Assembly (NCBI RefSeq): GCF_024868665.1
Contig: NC_079890.1
Coordinates: forward strand, 1,745,827 to 1,809,826
DNA length: 64,000 nucleotides
Reading direction: 5' to 3'
From: Triplophysa rosa
Taxonomy: Eukaryota > Chordata > Actinopteri > Cypriniformes > Nemacheilidae
The position numbers and the translations under genes were made by a program. The notes under the pieces are model-generated. The model saw only the letters and a program-made list of their open reading frames with translations, was not told the origin of the DNA and did no database searches. Shown here one piece after another: positions 11,621 through 21,612 of this stretch (position 1 is the first letter of the stretch; each line of letters starts with the position of its first letter).

Positions 11621-13034
11621 AGCCGCGGCGCGGACGACGCGTAGGGTTCACCTTCACCCAGGGCTGAGGACGACATCAGTACTTGCACTTGCTGAAGAAA
11701 AACTGGACTCCTCCGTCTCGATATTCAGGAGCGAGGCCTTTTAATCCCTAAGGGGAAATGCATTTTAATGATTTCAAACCACTTTCTATTCTTTTATACT
11801 TGAGCAGACGTTGCCGTTTTGCACCGCGTTCAGTACATGCTAAATATTTCGACGATTTTTGGTTGATTCTTTTCGTCGACGCATTTCATTTTTAAATACC
11901 CCTCAAGGGTCGATTAAATGCACTTTTATCGTGCAGATTTTTTCAGGTTGACATATTTTTGTGTTTTGAATAGTTTTTCGCAGCATTCCGTTTTAACATC
12001 TTTAAAGTAGATTTAGTGCGACGATCCGGTGACTGAATTTTTACATGGCCAGTTTTTGTGTGTGCGTGCGTGTGTTTGGGGGGGGGGGTGCTGTTTGGGT
12101 AAAAAACTGTAGCTTGAGCTAATTAAAACTGGAAGACCTGTGGAAGTGACTTGACCCGTAAATAATGAAGTTGATCCGCTATGTACTGTCCATGATGCAA
12201 CGTCTTGGGGGGCTGGTTGGGTCTTTTTTATTTGTTTGAGCGCTGAAACATGGTGCTTTGTGTTAAGACAGCAATCAGGGCATTGTTTCAGCATAAACAC
12301 TACATTATACATGTTAAATTGAAAAGTGGGCTGTAAAAAATGTGAAGTTTCAAGCTTTCTCTGTTGCTTTTAGCGTTGCGTTACAATAAGCCTTAAGTTC
12401 TCGTTTCGCTCCGACATTCCAGACAATGGTTTCTTGGAAATGGGGTTTTAAAGATTTTCTCTGGGCTCCTGCTCGCTGCTACTCCTGAAGGGAAAATCAC
12501 TGTGAAAAACTGAACCTTCGCTACGTGTAAATAAGACCACACCTCACTATGTTGAAGTTGATCCCCGTTTCCAGGCATCGGACGCATAATCCAAGGAAAA
12601 CGAATAATTGTGTTATGTATGTCAATGGTTTTTTTCCCTGCTGGTAAATGAAGGATTGTGTGTGTAGACATGCCACCATAGCACTACACAACGTTTCCCA
12701 CGTCTGACGAAGGAAACCTATTGCTACCGAAACCAATGAAGTCATCCGATTGTATGTTTTTGATTCGTGGGAAGTTTTGCCGTTTGTCGCTTTGCTGTAA
12801 GGTTATGCAATGGCGGTTCACGTGCGTCGTAACGGAACGTCGTTCTTTCTTGTCCAGAGATCCTTCGTCCGCGACCTCACCGGACTTTGAGACACTTTGC
12901 AAGGAATGGCATAACCTGACCCCTGAGCCTGTCGTTGCTTTTGATACTGATGTTTTTACAATGTTTTTCAGTAATGATTACTGTAATCTTTACACCTTTT
13001 AATGCTGGTTTGTAAGATAACCGTACTGTACACC

Positions 13035-13037
<3 letters not shown>

Positions 13038-13085
<48 letters not shown>
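13038..13085. repeat. (TC)n followed by (TA)n microsatellite
   Basis: About 39 bases of uninterrupted TC at 13038-13076 run directly into TATATATATA. It lies in the inferred abhd17c 3' UTR. Confidence 0.95.
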
Positions 13086-13327
13086 GGTATGTAAAATATG
13101 AAGTAAATGGTATTTAGCTTTGATTGTTTTGTTTTTTGACACTGGAATCACAGAATGCAAATATAATGCAGAGGAAAACAGAAAATTAGTTGGTACAGAC
13201 ACTTTGCGTGTAGTTCTTTTATTCAACTGTATCTTTGAAGCCTTAAATGTGCCGCGAGACAGATTATTGTTCTTTCTGTTGGTCGTTGCTTCGACGCAAC
13301 GCAATGAATATTGTACTCTTATAAAGG

Positions 13328-13333
13328 AATAAA
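13328..13333 (+). promoter_or_regulatory. abhd17c: Candidate poly(A) signal AATAAA for abhd17c
   Basis: The canonical hexamer AATAAA sits in TATAAAGGAATAAAGGATGC. A T-rich stretch (CCTTTTATTGTTCC) follows about 30 bases downstream, as expected for a cleavage site near 13345-13355. The choice over upstream ATTAAA hexamers is an inference. Confidence 0.5.
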
Positions 13334-14429
13334 GGATGCATGGAAACTCGAAACAAGACTTCCTTTTATTGTTCCAACACGTTTGATCCACGAAATATCA
13401 TTTCATGTGTACAGTTCTGCAAATCCTGTTAAATTCCCACTACTTTTACAAGATGAAAGTTTTGCACATCCCAGATAAATTGCATGCGTTTTGGCTTTTA
13501 CCTTATTTACACTTCTGTGAAATAATCAACATTACGCGAGACTCACCTGTCTGAACTTGTCCTCAATGCATTTATAATAAGAGTTACGCAAAACATTTTG
13601 GCTTTCTTTTCTGTGAAACATGAAAAATCATTCATTTAGTCAGAAATGAGAAGATGCTGTGAAAAGCACATGATGATGTGTTATCCACTAGCGGTGGAGT
13701 GTGTGCTCTTGCTCTAATCTCTCTCCCTCACCCTGAGAGGATGGTGTCTGAGGAACGCATGCACTCGCTGAAACTCTTCAGAGCGCTCGGGCTCTTCTGT
13801 TAAAGCCGGTAACGGTTTACGTTGGCCAGAGACCAGAAATCCGGCGAGGATTTGGCAGAGCTGAAGCTAAGATCCTGTTTTACGGGTCTGCCGATCTTAA
13901 CGTTTGGGAATGAGGAATATGTTAAAGAAGTCACTGGGTCAGTGCTGTATACATGGAGATGCTCTGAAGTTTGTAGTTTCCTCTACAAAATGTCGAAAAA
14001 TCTGCAGTTAAGGTGTAAAAAGTTGGTTTAAGTCTGAATTTCAATTCTTTCGTAAATGACAGATAAGAAAATGTTCTAGACCTGTAATTTAGCAGTCAAG
14101 TTTTATCATTCCCACATGTATTTTTATATCATTTTATCTTTCTTGCAAGTTCTGCACTCATTATGTGGAAAGTTCCTACAAAAATGTTATTCACTCTTAC
14201 ATGCAAGTCAAATTACTAAATTCATCTGCAAACATTAAAGCAAATAAACGCTTCTTTCTCTTTCAGGCTGTAATTTCGGAACCAGTGCTGTCGCTCCATC
14301 TCTCTTTTTATCTCATTTTCGCTTTTCCCATTTAATGGAAGACAGAGTTCGCTCGGCACAATCTCACAGCAGTTCGTAACTGTTTTATGAGGTGTCTAAT
14401 TTATTTGAATCTCATTTGTGTGTTTTAGT

Positions 14430-15125
14430 ATATGTCTTTACGCCGGTAAGGTTTAGGGGTGGGGTTAGGGGAGGGCCTTCAATTTGGCTTTTTTCTAATA
14501 ATCGTACATTTTAGTATGATTCCCATCATACAAGTTCATACTAATTAGCCACTTCGTAAAATAGTAACGAATTCCCGCAAGATCAGGCTGGTTCGCACGG
14601 GGATGACGCGAATGAAAATGAGCGAATGAATTTGGACGCTTGCGTAAAAACCCAACACAATCTAACGGCAAAGAAGGTGGCTAATTTGTATGAATTTGTG
14701 CGATTTAATTCGTACATTTTAGTGGTAGGTTTAGGGGCGGTGTTAGGCTTCAGTATTGCTTTTTCTACTAATCGTTCATTTTTTGTACAATCACAACGTA
14801 CGAATTAGCCACCTTGTAAAATAGTTAAGAGTTCCCGCAAGATCAGGCTGGTTCGCAGGGGAATGACACGAATAATAATGAGTGAATGAATTTGGACGCT
14901 CACGTGAATACCCAACACGATCTAACGCAAAATCGTAGTTATTTTACAAGGTGGCTAATTTATATGATTTCGTACGATCTCATTCATGCGTTTTAGTGTT
15001 AGGTTTAGGGGCGGCGGGGTTAGGGTTGGGGCTTCAGTGTTGCTTTTTTCTACTAATCGTACATTTTTTGTACGATTCACAACGTACGAATACATACGAA
15101 TTAGCCACCTTGTAAAATAGTTACA
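14430..15125. repeat. Tandem array of about 270-bp units (three copies)
   Basis: The landmark AGGTTTAGGGG-like block occurs near 14448, 14727 and 14997. TTCCCGCAAGATCAGGCTGG occurs near 14572 and 14832. AATTAGCCAC(C/T)T-GTAAAATAG follows each unit, near 14543, 14804 and 15099. Spacings are about 260-280 bp. The third unit has inverted ends: TTTTACAAGGTGGCTAATT at 14951 and its complement at 15099. This suggests a MITE multiplied in tandem. A related fragment, AATTAGCAACTTCGTAAAAT, lies near 24360. Confidence 0.8.
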
Positions 15126-17084
15126 AATTCCTGTGAGATCTGAATACCGTGCGTCAGAGCACTGTCGCAGACATTTGGTCTTAAATGTTCCTTGTACCCG
15201 CAAGTACACTTCTGACTATGGATTATATACCGTAGTACAGTAAAATGTGTAAACCGTTCATATTTAAACTTTCAAAATCTCACCCCAATTTGCCGTTTCA
15301 GAGGAAATGCATCAAGGCATCAAACAAAGCTGCAGATTTCAAGACCTTTAGTACTAGTCTTTAAACTTCCCATACAGTATGTAATATCATCTGTGATGAT
15401 ATATGGTGAGTATTGACTTGCCATTTTAAGTTGTGAATGCCAAATTTCTGAAACTTATATATATTTTTCAGATTCAAATGACTCGTACCTTTTCTATAGT
15501 TAGAGTTTTTTAAACGAGATTTTGTAAGGTATTTTTCTGCTTTAAAACTTGTTTTACAAAACAAAACTATGTAAATCTTGGAACTCACTGAAGTAGCTCC
15601 AACAAAGAATGCATTGACAGGTTCAAGAGAAGTTCCCCATAAAGTTAATAAATGTCCCCTGTGGGAGGCATCTTCCCCGTCCTTTCAAAAGCGATTTTCA
15701 GACCTCGTTCTAGTAGATGTTGGGTGCTTTTATCTCACTTATAGGGAGCGTTAGGGGCTCAGGATGGGGGAATGTCAAAGGTCAGGTCCTACCCTTACAC
15801 ACATGTCTTATTACATAGTCTGTGTGTGGCAGAACCATGCTTTACTATTGTTTTATTTGTAGGAAGGCTAACCCATGAATACTGGACAGAATCACTGTTG
15901 CGTCGATTTCTGTGAGTTTTGTCGAGCACCTCCTGAGGACTGTTGGCTGGAACAGCGTTCGCTGTAAACACAAAGCAGAACATCTGAAGATTAACACTGG
16001 GTGGTGTAGACCGATGTCTAATCCTTTGTTATCTGCCGAAGCAGATTCTCAGGAGAACTTCAGACGTTCCCACACTGCTGTGCAGAATTCCACCCCAGAT
16101 ACCCAGACAGAGGCATCTCAGTCCGCCCTGGATAATCCCAGCAGGAAGTTTCCCTTTCCTGCGGACATACACTGTGCGTTTCGTCTTGGAGAACTGACAG
16201 AACTAACAGTCGCTGGCTACCGGGGTCTGTCTGCTCAGATTTACCAAACTTTTATTAGGAACGTAAAGCGTATTTAATGATTGACGTGTTCCAGTAGCTC
16301 GACCGGGACTTGTTTCTTTTACCATCCGTTGGTATAATTGATTTGCTTTTTTGTCACTCTGAGTTTCCTTTACAATGGTGAGGTTTTTCAGTAAAAGCAA
16401 CAGAGCACCAGAGATTGTGGTGTGGGTGTAGCTCAAACTGAGCCGCGTTCAACCCCAGGGGTCATTAAACGTCACCTTTTTCAGTAGCGGAAACATTTGG
16501 CGAAGTGAACTCCAATGTCCTCACGCTCGACTGCAAAGATGGCGAGGTATTTACCCATCTCAGCAAGCTCTCGCACCCCAGCGTCAGCATCTCTGCTGGG
16601 ATAATCTCCTTTCAGGACAAACAATGTGCATTCCAATTTTCATCACATGTTTAATGAGCCCCCGGGTTGCACTTTTTGAGACCGCGGTGAGAAATTGCTG
16701 ATTCAAATAGGAACACGGTTAGTCGTCTCGAATTGTTTGTAGAATACCAAATAACTTTTCATCCTACATGCATGCATATGTAGAGTAGCATCCTACAAGA
16801 AATGACACTGGCATTCCATAGCATTTGATATATGAGCGCAATTTAATGCGCAGAGATTTGTTTGAGATGTCTGGAAATATTAATGCATCATTCATGGAGA
16901 TGATATCGAGACCCTGTGAAATTACACGTGGCCACATCGCAGCACTCCTGAATTTCAATTTTTTGAAAGGCAACAGATTGGAACGCTTTGGTTTAAAGAA
17001 CGTTCATGCGCTCTACAATATTCCCCACACTTCATTTTTTCTTCTTAAAAAAAGCCACCCTTAAAAAAAAGTTGATTCAAGTGT

Positions 17085-17520
17085 GCAATTACTATGCTCG
17101 TTTTAGACAAAAATGATAAAGTATATATATATTTATATATATAACGTACTACTTAGAAATACACTTAAATACTTCTTAAGATAAAAGCCAAGACGATAGA
17201 TTTACATTGTATTATAAACGTGTGAGTCAGAGTTAATAAAACAAGTATACTGAGAGTATACTTCAAAGTGTTCTTTCATCTACTAACAATGTGCTACAAG
17301 TATTGAACTAGTAAACTATCGGTATATGTATTATTTCACTTGTAATATAGTAACTGCATACTTAAAAAAAAAAAAAGTGGCTCAGTTTAGTGCAAAGTAG
17401 TACTGAAATAGTAGGTACATGTACAGTACATGACATTAGAATTCTTAGTACATGAAGAATGTCTAAAATATACCTAAACTTTGCTGAAGGATCCTTAATA
17501 AAATGAACTTGAAGTATAAG
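17085..17520. repeat. AGTATACT-family dispersed repeat, copy 1
   Basis: This AT-rich repeat has recurring AGTATACT, CTACAAGTATTGAA and GTGGCTCAGTTTAGT blocks. The same block order occurs in the repeats at about 40860-42008 and 44390-44710, which identifies one dispersed family with three copies in the window. Family name and true ends are unknown to me. Confidence 0.65.
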
Positions 17521-18368
17521 GGCAGTTCTTGCTCATGACTCAAGCTCCGCTGTTCTCCACTCCACTTTCTAGAATAGTTCAAACACTGCCAAAAGAACAA
17601 CACTTTTAAATCTTCTTGCATGTCTTTCATGACGTTAAAAATACCGTTCTTGAAACGTCAGATTGAATTTTAATTTCAAATGAGAGATAATACAAGCATG
17701 TCAGTTTACATTTTGAATTCCTTGTTTGAATTGCGCAGGAACGTCAGTATGAATTGTGAATTTAAATGAGAATCACAAAGGGATGTCACTTTAATGAGCT
17801 TTAAACACTGGAACAATGTTACTAGCGACCTCTATGGATTAAAACTGATATGTGTTATAAATAGCCGGTGTGAGGAGGAATGACAGCGTGCGTGTTCTTT
17901 GCCCCATATGACTCATTACATTACTCCTGTGAACTCTGGTGAAAATGAGATTTCTCGTTATTAAATAGAAACCTGTTTAGTTATGTTCTTTATAGACCTC
18001 ACCCAGAGACTCCTGTTATCTGTTATGGATCTGCTGTAGCCACAATGCTTTAAATGTAATATATTTAACCATTTGGACCGTCAAATAATGATCAAATAAT
18101 CAGAGATATGTGTAAAGTATCTATTAAGATGTCTGTTAATATTTAAGGCTTTATGTAAGAATAGAATAGAATAGAAACTGCACACTTCGAATTCTGAATA
18201 ATAAACTTGTTTGGTGTATTAATTCTGACTCATTCATATCCCTGCAGTTGTGAAAATATTCATTTGATTGTTTCATTTCTATTACACACACGAGGTTGCT
18301 TAATGTAAAGGCTGACCGGGAAAGGCAGATACTGTACATTGAGTTCTTCAACGCGCAGAATCAAGTGG

Positions 18369-18505
18369 CCAATCGTCGCGCGGCGGGCGTGTTATCAGAA
18401 TTAGCTGCCCAATCCCCCGAGAGGAGGCGTGTCTTCGAGCCCCGTGTAAACAGCTGAAAGCAGGAGACGGGAGATTTGTATAAATATCGGTGTGCCGCGC
18501 TGTCA
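18369..18505 (+). promoter_or_regulatory. cemip: cemip core promoter: two CCAAT boxes, TATA box, initiator
   Basis: CCAAT occurs at 18369-18373 and 18409-18413, TATAAATA at 18479-18486, and an initiator-like TCATCT near 18503, giving a predicted start at about 18505. That start is 26 bases from the TATA box, with the CCAAT boxes near -136 and -96. A forkhead-like TGTAAACA (18445-18452) overlaps an E-box CAGCTG (18451-18456). CCAAT pairs are NF-Y sites by established knowledge; occupancy here is inference. Assignment to cemip depends on the exon at 61736. Confidence 0.65.
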
Positions 18506-18699
18506 TCTAAACTGGTGTGGGAGCGCGCAGACTGCCGTCCGTCAGCCGCGCTTTTCCCGTGGAGGTGACAGCGATTCGTTCACGCTACAGGTTGGTCTGC
18601 CCTCGTGGACCTTCATCTTTGTGGAGTCTGAATTGTGTCACTGTTTGCTGTACTTTACACGCAACATAAATGTGGAGCGAGGCAAGCGCGCGGAACCAG
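18505..18699 (+). other. cemip: cemip non-coding exon 1 (5' UTR)
   Basis: The predicted first exon runs from the initiator to a strong donor CCAG|GTGCGT at 18699/18700. It contains a single ATG (18670-18672), which opens a short upstream ORF rather than the main protein. A weaker alternative donor, ACAG|GTTGGT, lies at 18590/18591 and would remove that ATG. Mammalian CEMIP also has a non-coding first exon and a long first intron (recalled), which fits this layout. The linkage to the exon 43 kb downstream has not been shown by transcript data. Confidence 0.5.
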
Positions 18700-19129
18700 G
18701 TGCGTCTCTCGTGGTTTCATCTCATCCGTAACACGCGTGTGTGATCTAGCTGAGTTATTTGAATAATAGCAGCAACACATCTGCCGGGGAGACACGTCTG
18801 ACATGCATTCATATGAGCGCGCATTGAATGAATGGACAGCTGAACCGAAACCAGCGTTTCCACAGGCGGATCAAGCAGGTAGAGTGAGTTGTTGTTTGAC
18901 AAGTGATTGTGCCGACGTGTTTCACCTGCGCAAGTTCAGACATAAAGGGAGGTAACAGTGCGCGTGGGTAACAGGCGCGTCACTTCATCCCGGAGTGCGC
19001 GTTCTGCGCGCTGGTCCATGTGGAGACCGAGAGCGCGCGACATCTCACGAGCCGGTCTCATCGGATGCTCGAGATTCAGATCTGTTTGAAACTTTCGGTC
19101 ATTTCACATGTACGTTCTCATATAACTGT

Positions 19130-19510
19130 TTGCATAATGTAGTGTGTTGCACTACACTACAGTACAGTGTAGTATAGTATTCTGATTTTTGTAGTGCGCT
19201 ATAGTTCACTGCAGTGTAGCACACAGTAATATTTAGTTTTGTGTAGTATTTTAGTTTTGTGTATAGGGTTGTTTATGTGAAATGCTCTTTCATTGTAAGT
19301 TGCATTGGAAAACTAAAATATGGTATGGTATCATATGTTGTGTAGTAAGTGAGAGTAAGTGTAGTGTGTTAAATTCAGTATACAGCATGCACAAGTACAG
19401 TGTGGTATTGTGCATCATAGTTCAACAGTGTAGTGCAATAATGTATTCTAATATAGTATGGTGTAGTACTGTGAGAAATAGTTGAATGTGCTAAAATGTG
19501 ATATAGTGCG
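19130..19510. repeat. Degenerate GTAGTGTAGT-rich low-complexity tract
   Basis: Variants of TAGTGTAGTA, TACAGTGTAGTAT, GTAGTGCGCTATAG and AGTGTAGTGCAATA recur over about 380 bases without a fixed period. It looks like a decayed minisatellite beginning about 0.4 kb into the intron, just past the CpG island. Confidence 0.6.
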
Positions 19511-20743
19511 GTGCGTTACCTTTCAGAGCATTTTGATCATTTCCATGCACCTTTCCCATGACACCCAGACCCTCAGAAGGACACAAGTTTCAACACGTTT
19601 CATCATCATCATCTGCACAATCAAGGTATGAAAAGATTGTATTCCTCTCTGCTTTGCATTCGAAAGACTTCAGGTCCACTGTAGTAATATCAGTAATTAG
19701 AACAAGAAAATGCATGATGCTGTTCATTTGTCGTGTTGATCCACTCCCCAAAAGTGTTAAAATATTGCCTGGGTGTCAACACAAATGAGTGCTGCAAATT
19801 CTGTGGAAGTAGTCACACTGCAGACGGCCCGTGGCGCTCATCTGCATCTCTTTATAGACAAAAAGGTGCCAAAGCTAAAAGTTCATGTGCGGGGGACCAC
19901 AGACTGCGTCGTGTCCAAACAATGCCCGCTGGCAACAAGTTGTTTTTGTGCCTTTGTGAAATGATAGCCCCTCATAAGCGGTGCCCAGCGAGTGGGCAGT
20001 TTTATTTTCAAGCCCCATTCATCAAGCACTAAACGGCGTGTGAAATGGTAAAAGGCAGAGATTTCTCTCTCGGGCTGTGCTGTCGGAGTGGGTGTTTATT
20101 TATTTGTCCTCGTTTCATTCGACACTGTTTCTCGTGAAACAAATATTTTAAGTGCTCGTTGCATGCGAACGCACACTTGAACCGTCTGTCTTCCCGGCGT
20201 GCATTGTTGAACTCCATCCAGCATTGGAATTGCTCTTCAGATATTTTATAAAGAGCCCTCAGCTAGTTGTAACTTGTGTATTGTGGCAGACGGTGATAAC
20301 GGGCAGCGGCAAATCCACGTTCTTGTGAAAGTGTTGTTGCTTATTTTTGGCTGTTCATGAAACACCTGAGATGCATTGACTGGCTGGAGGCTGACCTAGT
20401 TGAGGACCGGTGGACAGATGTCCTGTTGCTGCGTGTGTGTTTCTATCTGTGCCCCAGTGCATGTTTCAGAAGCTCGGCAGTATATTCAAGATTGCCTGAG
20501 ATGCCGCCTTCTGGCATTGGAAAGCAATCCCAAAATGCATTGCGGCGAGGTTATGAAAACAAATCTGAAGTCGTTCTTAAGGTAACATTAAGTTATTTAT
20601 GAAATGAAAAAGTATTCAAGATTACTACTATATACTGATTTTCAATAAGGATTTGTGTGTAACGCATAACAATGATTGTAAAATGAATTTTAGGTATAGG
20701 ATTGACTTTTTAAGAAAGTTTTTGGGTCGTTTTGATTGGCCGT

Positions 20744-20778
20744 TGGGCTGGTTTTGTCACGCAGACCTGGCAACCCTG
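20744..20778 (-). mobile_element. Transposon end fragment (CAGGGTTGCCAGGTCTGC), copy 1
   Basis: The segment GGGCTGGTTTTGT..GCAGACCTGGCAACCCTG reads on the minus strand as CAGGGTTGCCAGGTCTGC, a hAT-like terminus. Near-identical ends occur at 27785-27815 and 28950-28983 in the same orientation. The far ends were not found. Confidence 0.5.
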
Positions 20779-21098
20779 CACGACATCATGCCTGTCTCTC
20801 ACATGTCATGCATTTATCATTCTCTCTGTCCTCTGGTTTGTGGTATAAAGACCACAGGGTGGGTGTAACCACAGTCCACACCAGATAAAACCCTTGAAAT
20901 ATCACTGCAAACCACTGTCAGAGTACATGATATATCACCTTATCAACCGTGACTCAGGTGTCACAAGCTCTCGTTGGTAAAATGTCATACACGGCGTATC
21001 AAGGGTATCAGCGTGAACATTTACTTCATGACTAATGTATGAAGTAGCAGTTTTTGCTCGGTCCCCTGAACGTCAAACCCATCTTTTATCAAATACAG

Positions 21099-21290
21099 TA
21101 GTTCACCTAATAAAGAATTCTGTTGTTATGTCCTCATTCTGACGTCGTTCCGAAACGCCACGCTTTGTGTGAAAGACAAAAGAAGTGCGTTGGAATAATC
21201 TTTTGCATAAGATTGCTGTTCACAGTGACTCTGGCAGTCAGTCAAGCACCATAAAAGTTCTTCAGATGACTCGTGTGACAGATTTAAAGT
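21099..21290. repeat. Diverged TAGTTCACC-type dispersed repeat
   Basis: TAGTTCACCTAATAAAGAATTCTG, then a TCATTCTGACGTCGTTCCGAAACG block and AAAGACAAAAGAAG, resemble the start of the family better preserved at 44187 and 60460. This copy is heavily diverged, and a hAT MITE starts immediately to its right. Confidence 0.4.
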
Positions 21291-21302
21291 CTCACTATAG
21301 CT

Positions 21303-21612
21303 CAGGGCTGCACAATATAGAGAAATGATCGAAATATTGAAAATGTGCATATTGCAATATGCATATCGTAATGGTTTGCGGTACATTGTCAGATTTCTTT
21401 TTATGTATTACAATAGGAAAACTTTGCTGTTCACTTCCACAAGTTGACTTCCAGAAGAAGCAATGTGAAAAAGGTATGTTGGTTACATATTTTGAAGTTT
21501 TCAAATATTTTTAGTTTTACAAACTTGCATGATTATTTTATCGTGTAGCGCACATTGTAATATTTTGCGAGTTATAGCGTATTTCATTTTTCTTCATTAT
21601 TGTGCAGCCCTA
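21303..21612. mobile_element. hAT MITE, 310 bp, with near-perfect target duplication
   Basis: The ends are CAGGGCTGCACAATA (left) and TTATTGTGCAGCCCTA (right). They are complementary apart from the outermost base and one internal difference. The flanks CTATAGCT (21295-21302) and CTAAAGCT (21613-21620) agree at 7 of 8 positions, the hAT target-duplication length. There is no coding capacity. Confidence 0.85.

Larger units (their letters stand above)
11621..13350 (+). other. abhd17c: abhd17c 3' untranslated region
   Basis: The sequence after the TGA is inferred to be 3' UTR up to the AATAAA at 13328-13333. It contains an 11-G run (12078-12088) after a short GT stretch, a CT/TA microsatellite (13038-13085), and earlier ATTAAA hexamers at 11913-11918 and 12122-12127 that could give shorter isoforms. 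Small open frames in it show no family resemblance. The extent is inferred from poly(A) signals only. Confidence 0.6.
13355..18360. other. Intergenic region between abhd17c and cemip
   Basis: I find no supported gene here. It contains a three-copy tandem repeat (about 14430-15125) and an AGTATACT-family repeat (17085-17520). The longest open frame (15912-16277, 121 codons) has no recognisable domain and no splice context. The stretches 13355-14430, 15130-17080 and 17530-18360 show nothing I can identify. Confidence 0.6.
18360..19080. promoter_or_regulatory. cemip: CpG-rich island at cemip 5' end
   Basis: CG dinucleotides are dense here (for example GTCGCGCGGCGGGCGTG and GTCCGTCAGCCGCGC), in contrast to the AT-rich, CpG-poor flanks. 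The island spans the CCAAT/TATA promoter, exon 1 and the start of the intron, as expected for an active vertebrate promoter. Confidence 0.75.

Noticed and set aside
11392..11667. Alternative frame over the last abhd17c exon (91 codons)
   Set aside because: It is a shadow of the true frame, which carries the conserved ABHD17 residues.
15000..15040. Interstitial telomere repeat
   Set aside because: Only two or three TTAGGG-like words occur, and they belong to the 270-bp repeat unit.
15912..16277. 121-codon open frame in the intergenic region
   Set aside because: The composition looks random and no family is recognised; there are no flanking splice or poly(A) signals that would define a gene.
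18590..18591. Alternative exon 1 donor ACAG|GTTGGT
   Set aside because: A weaker match to the donor consensus than CCAG|GTGCGT at 18699. Kept only as a possible alternative.
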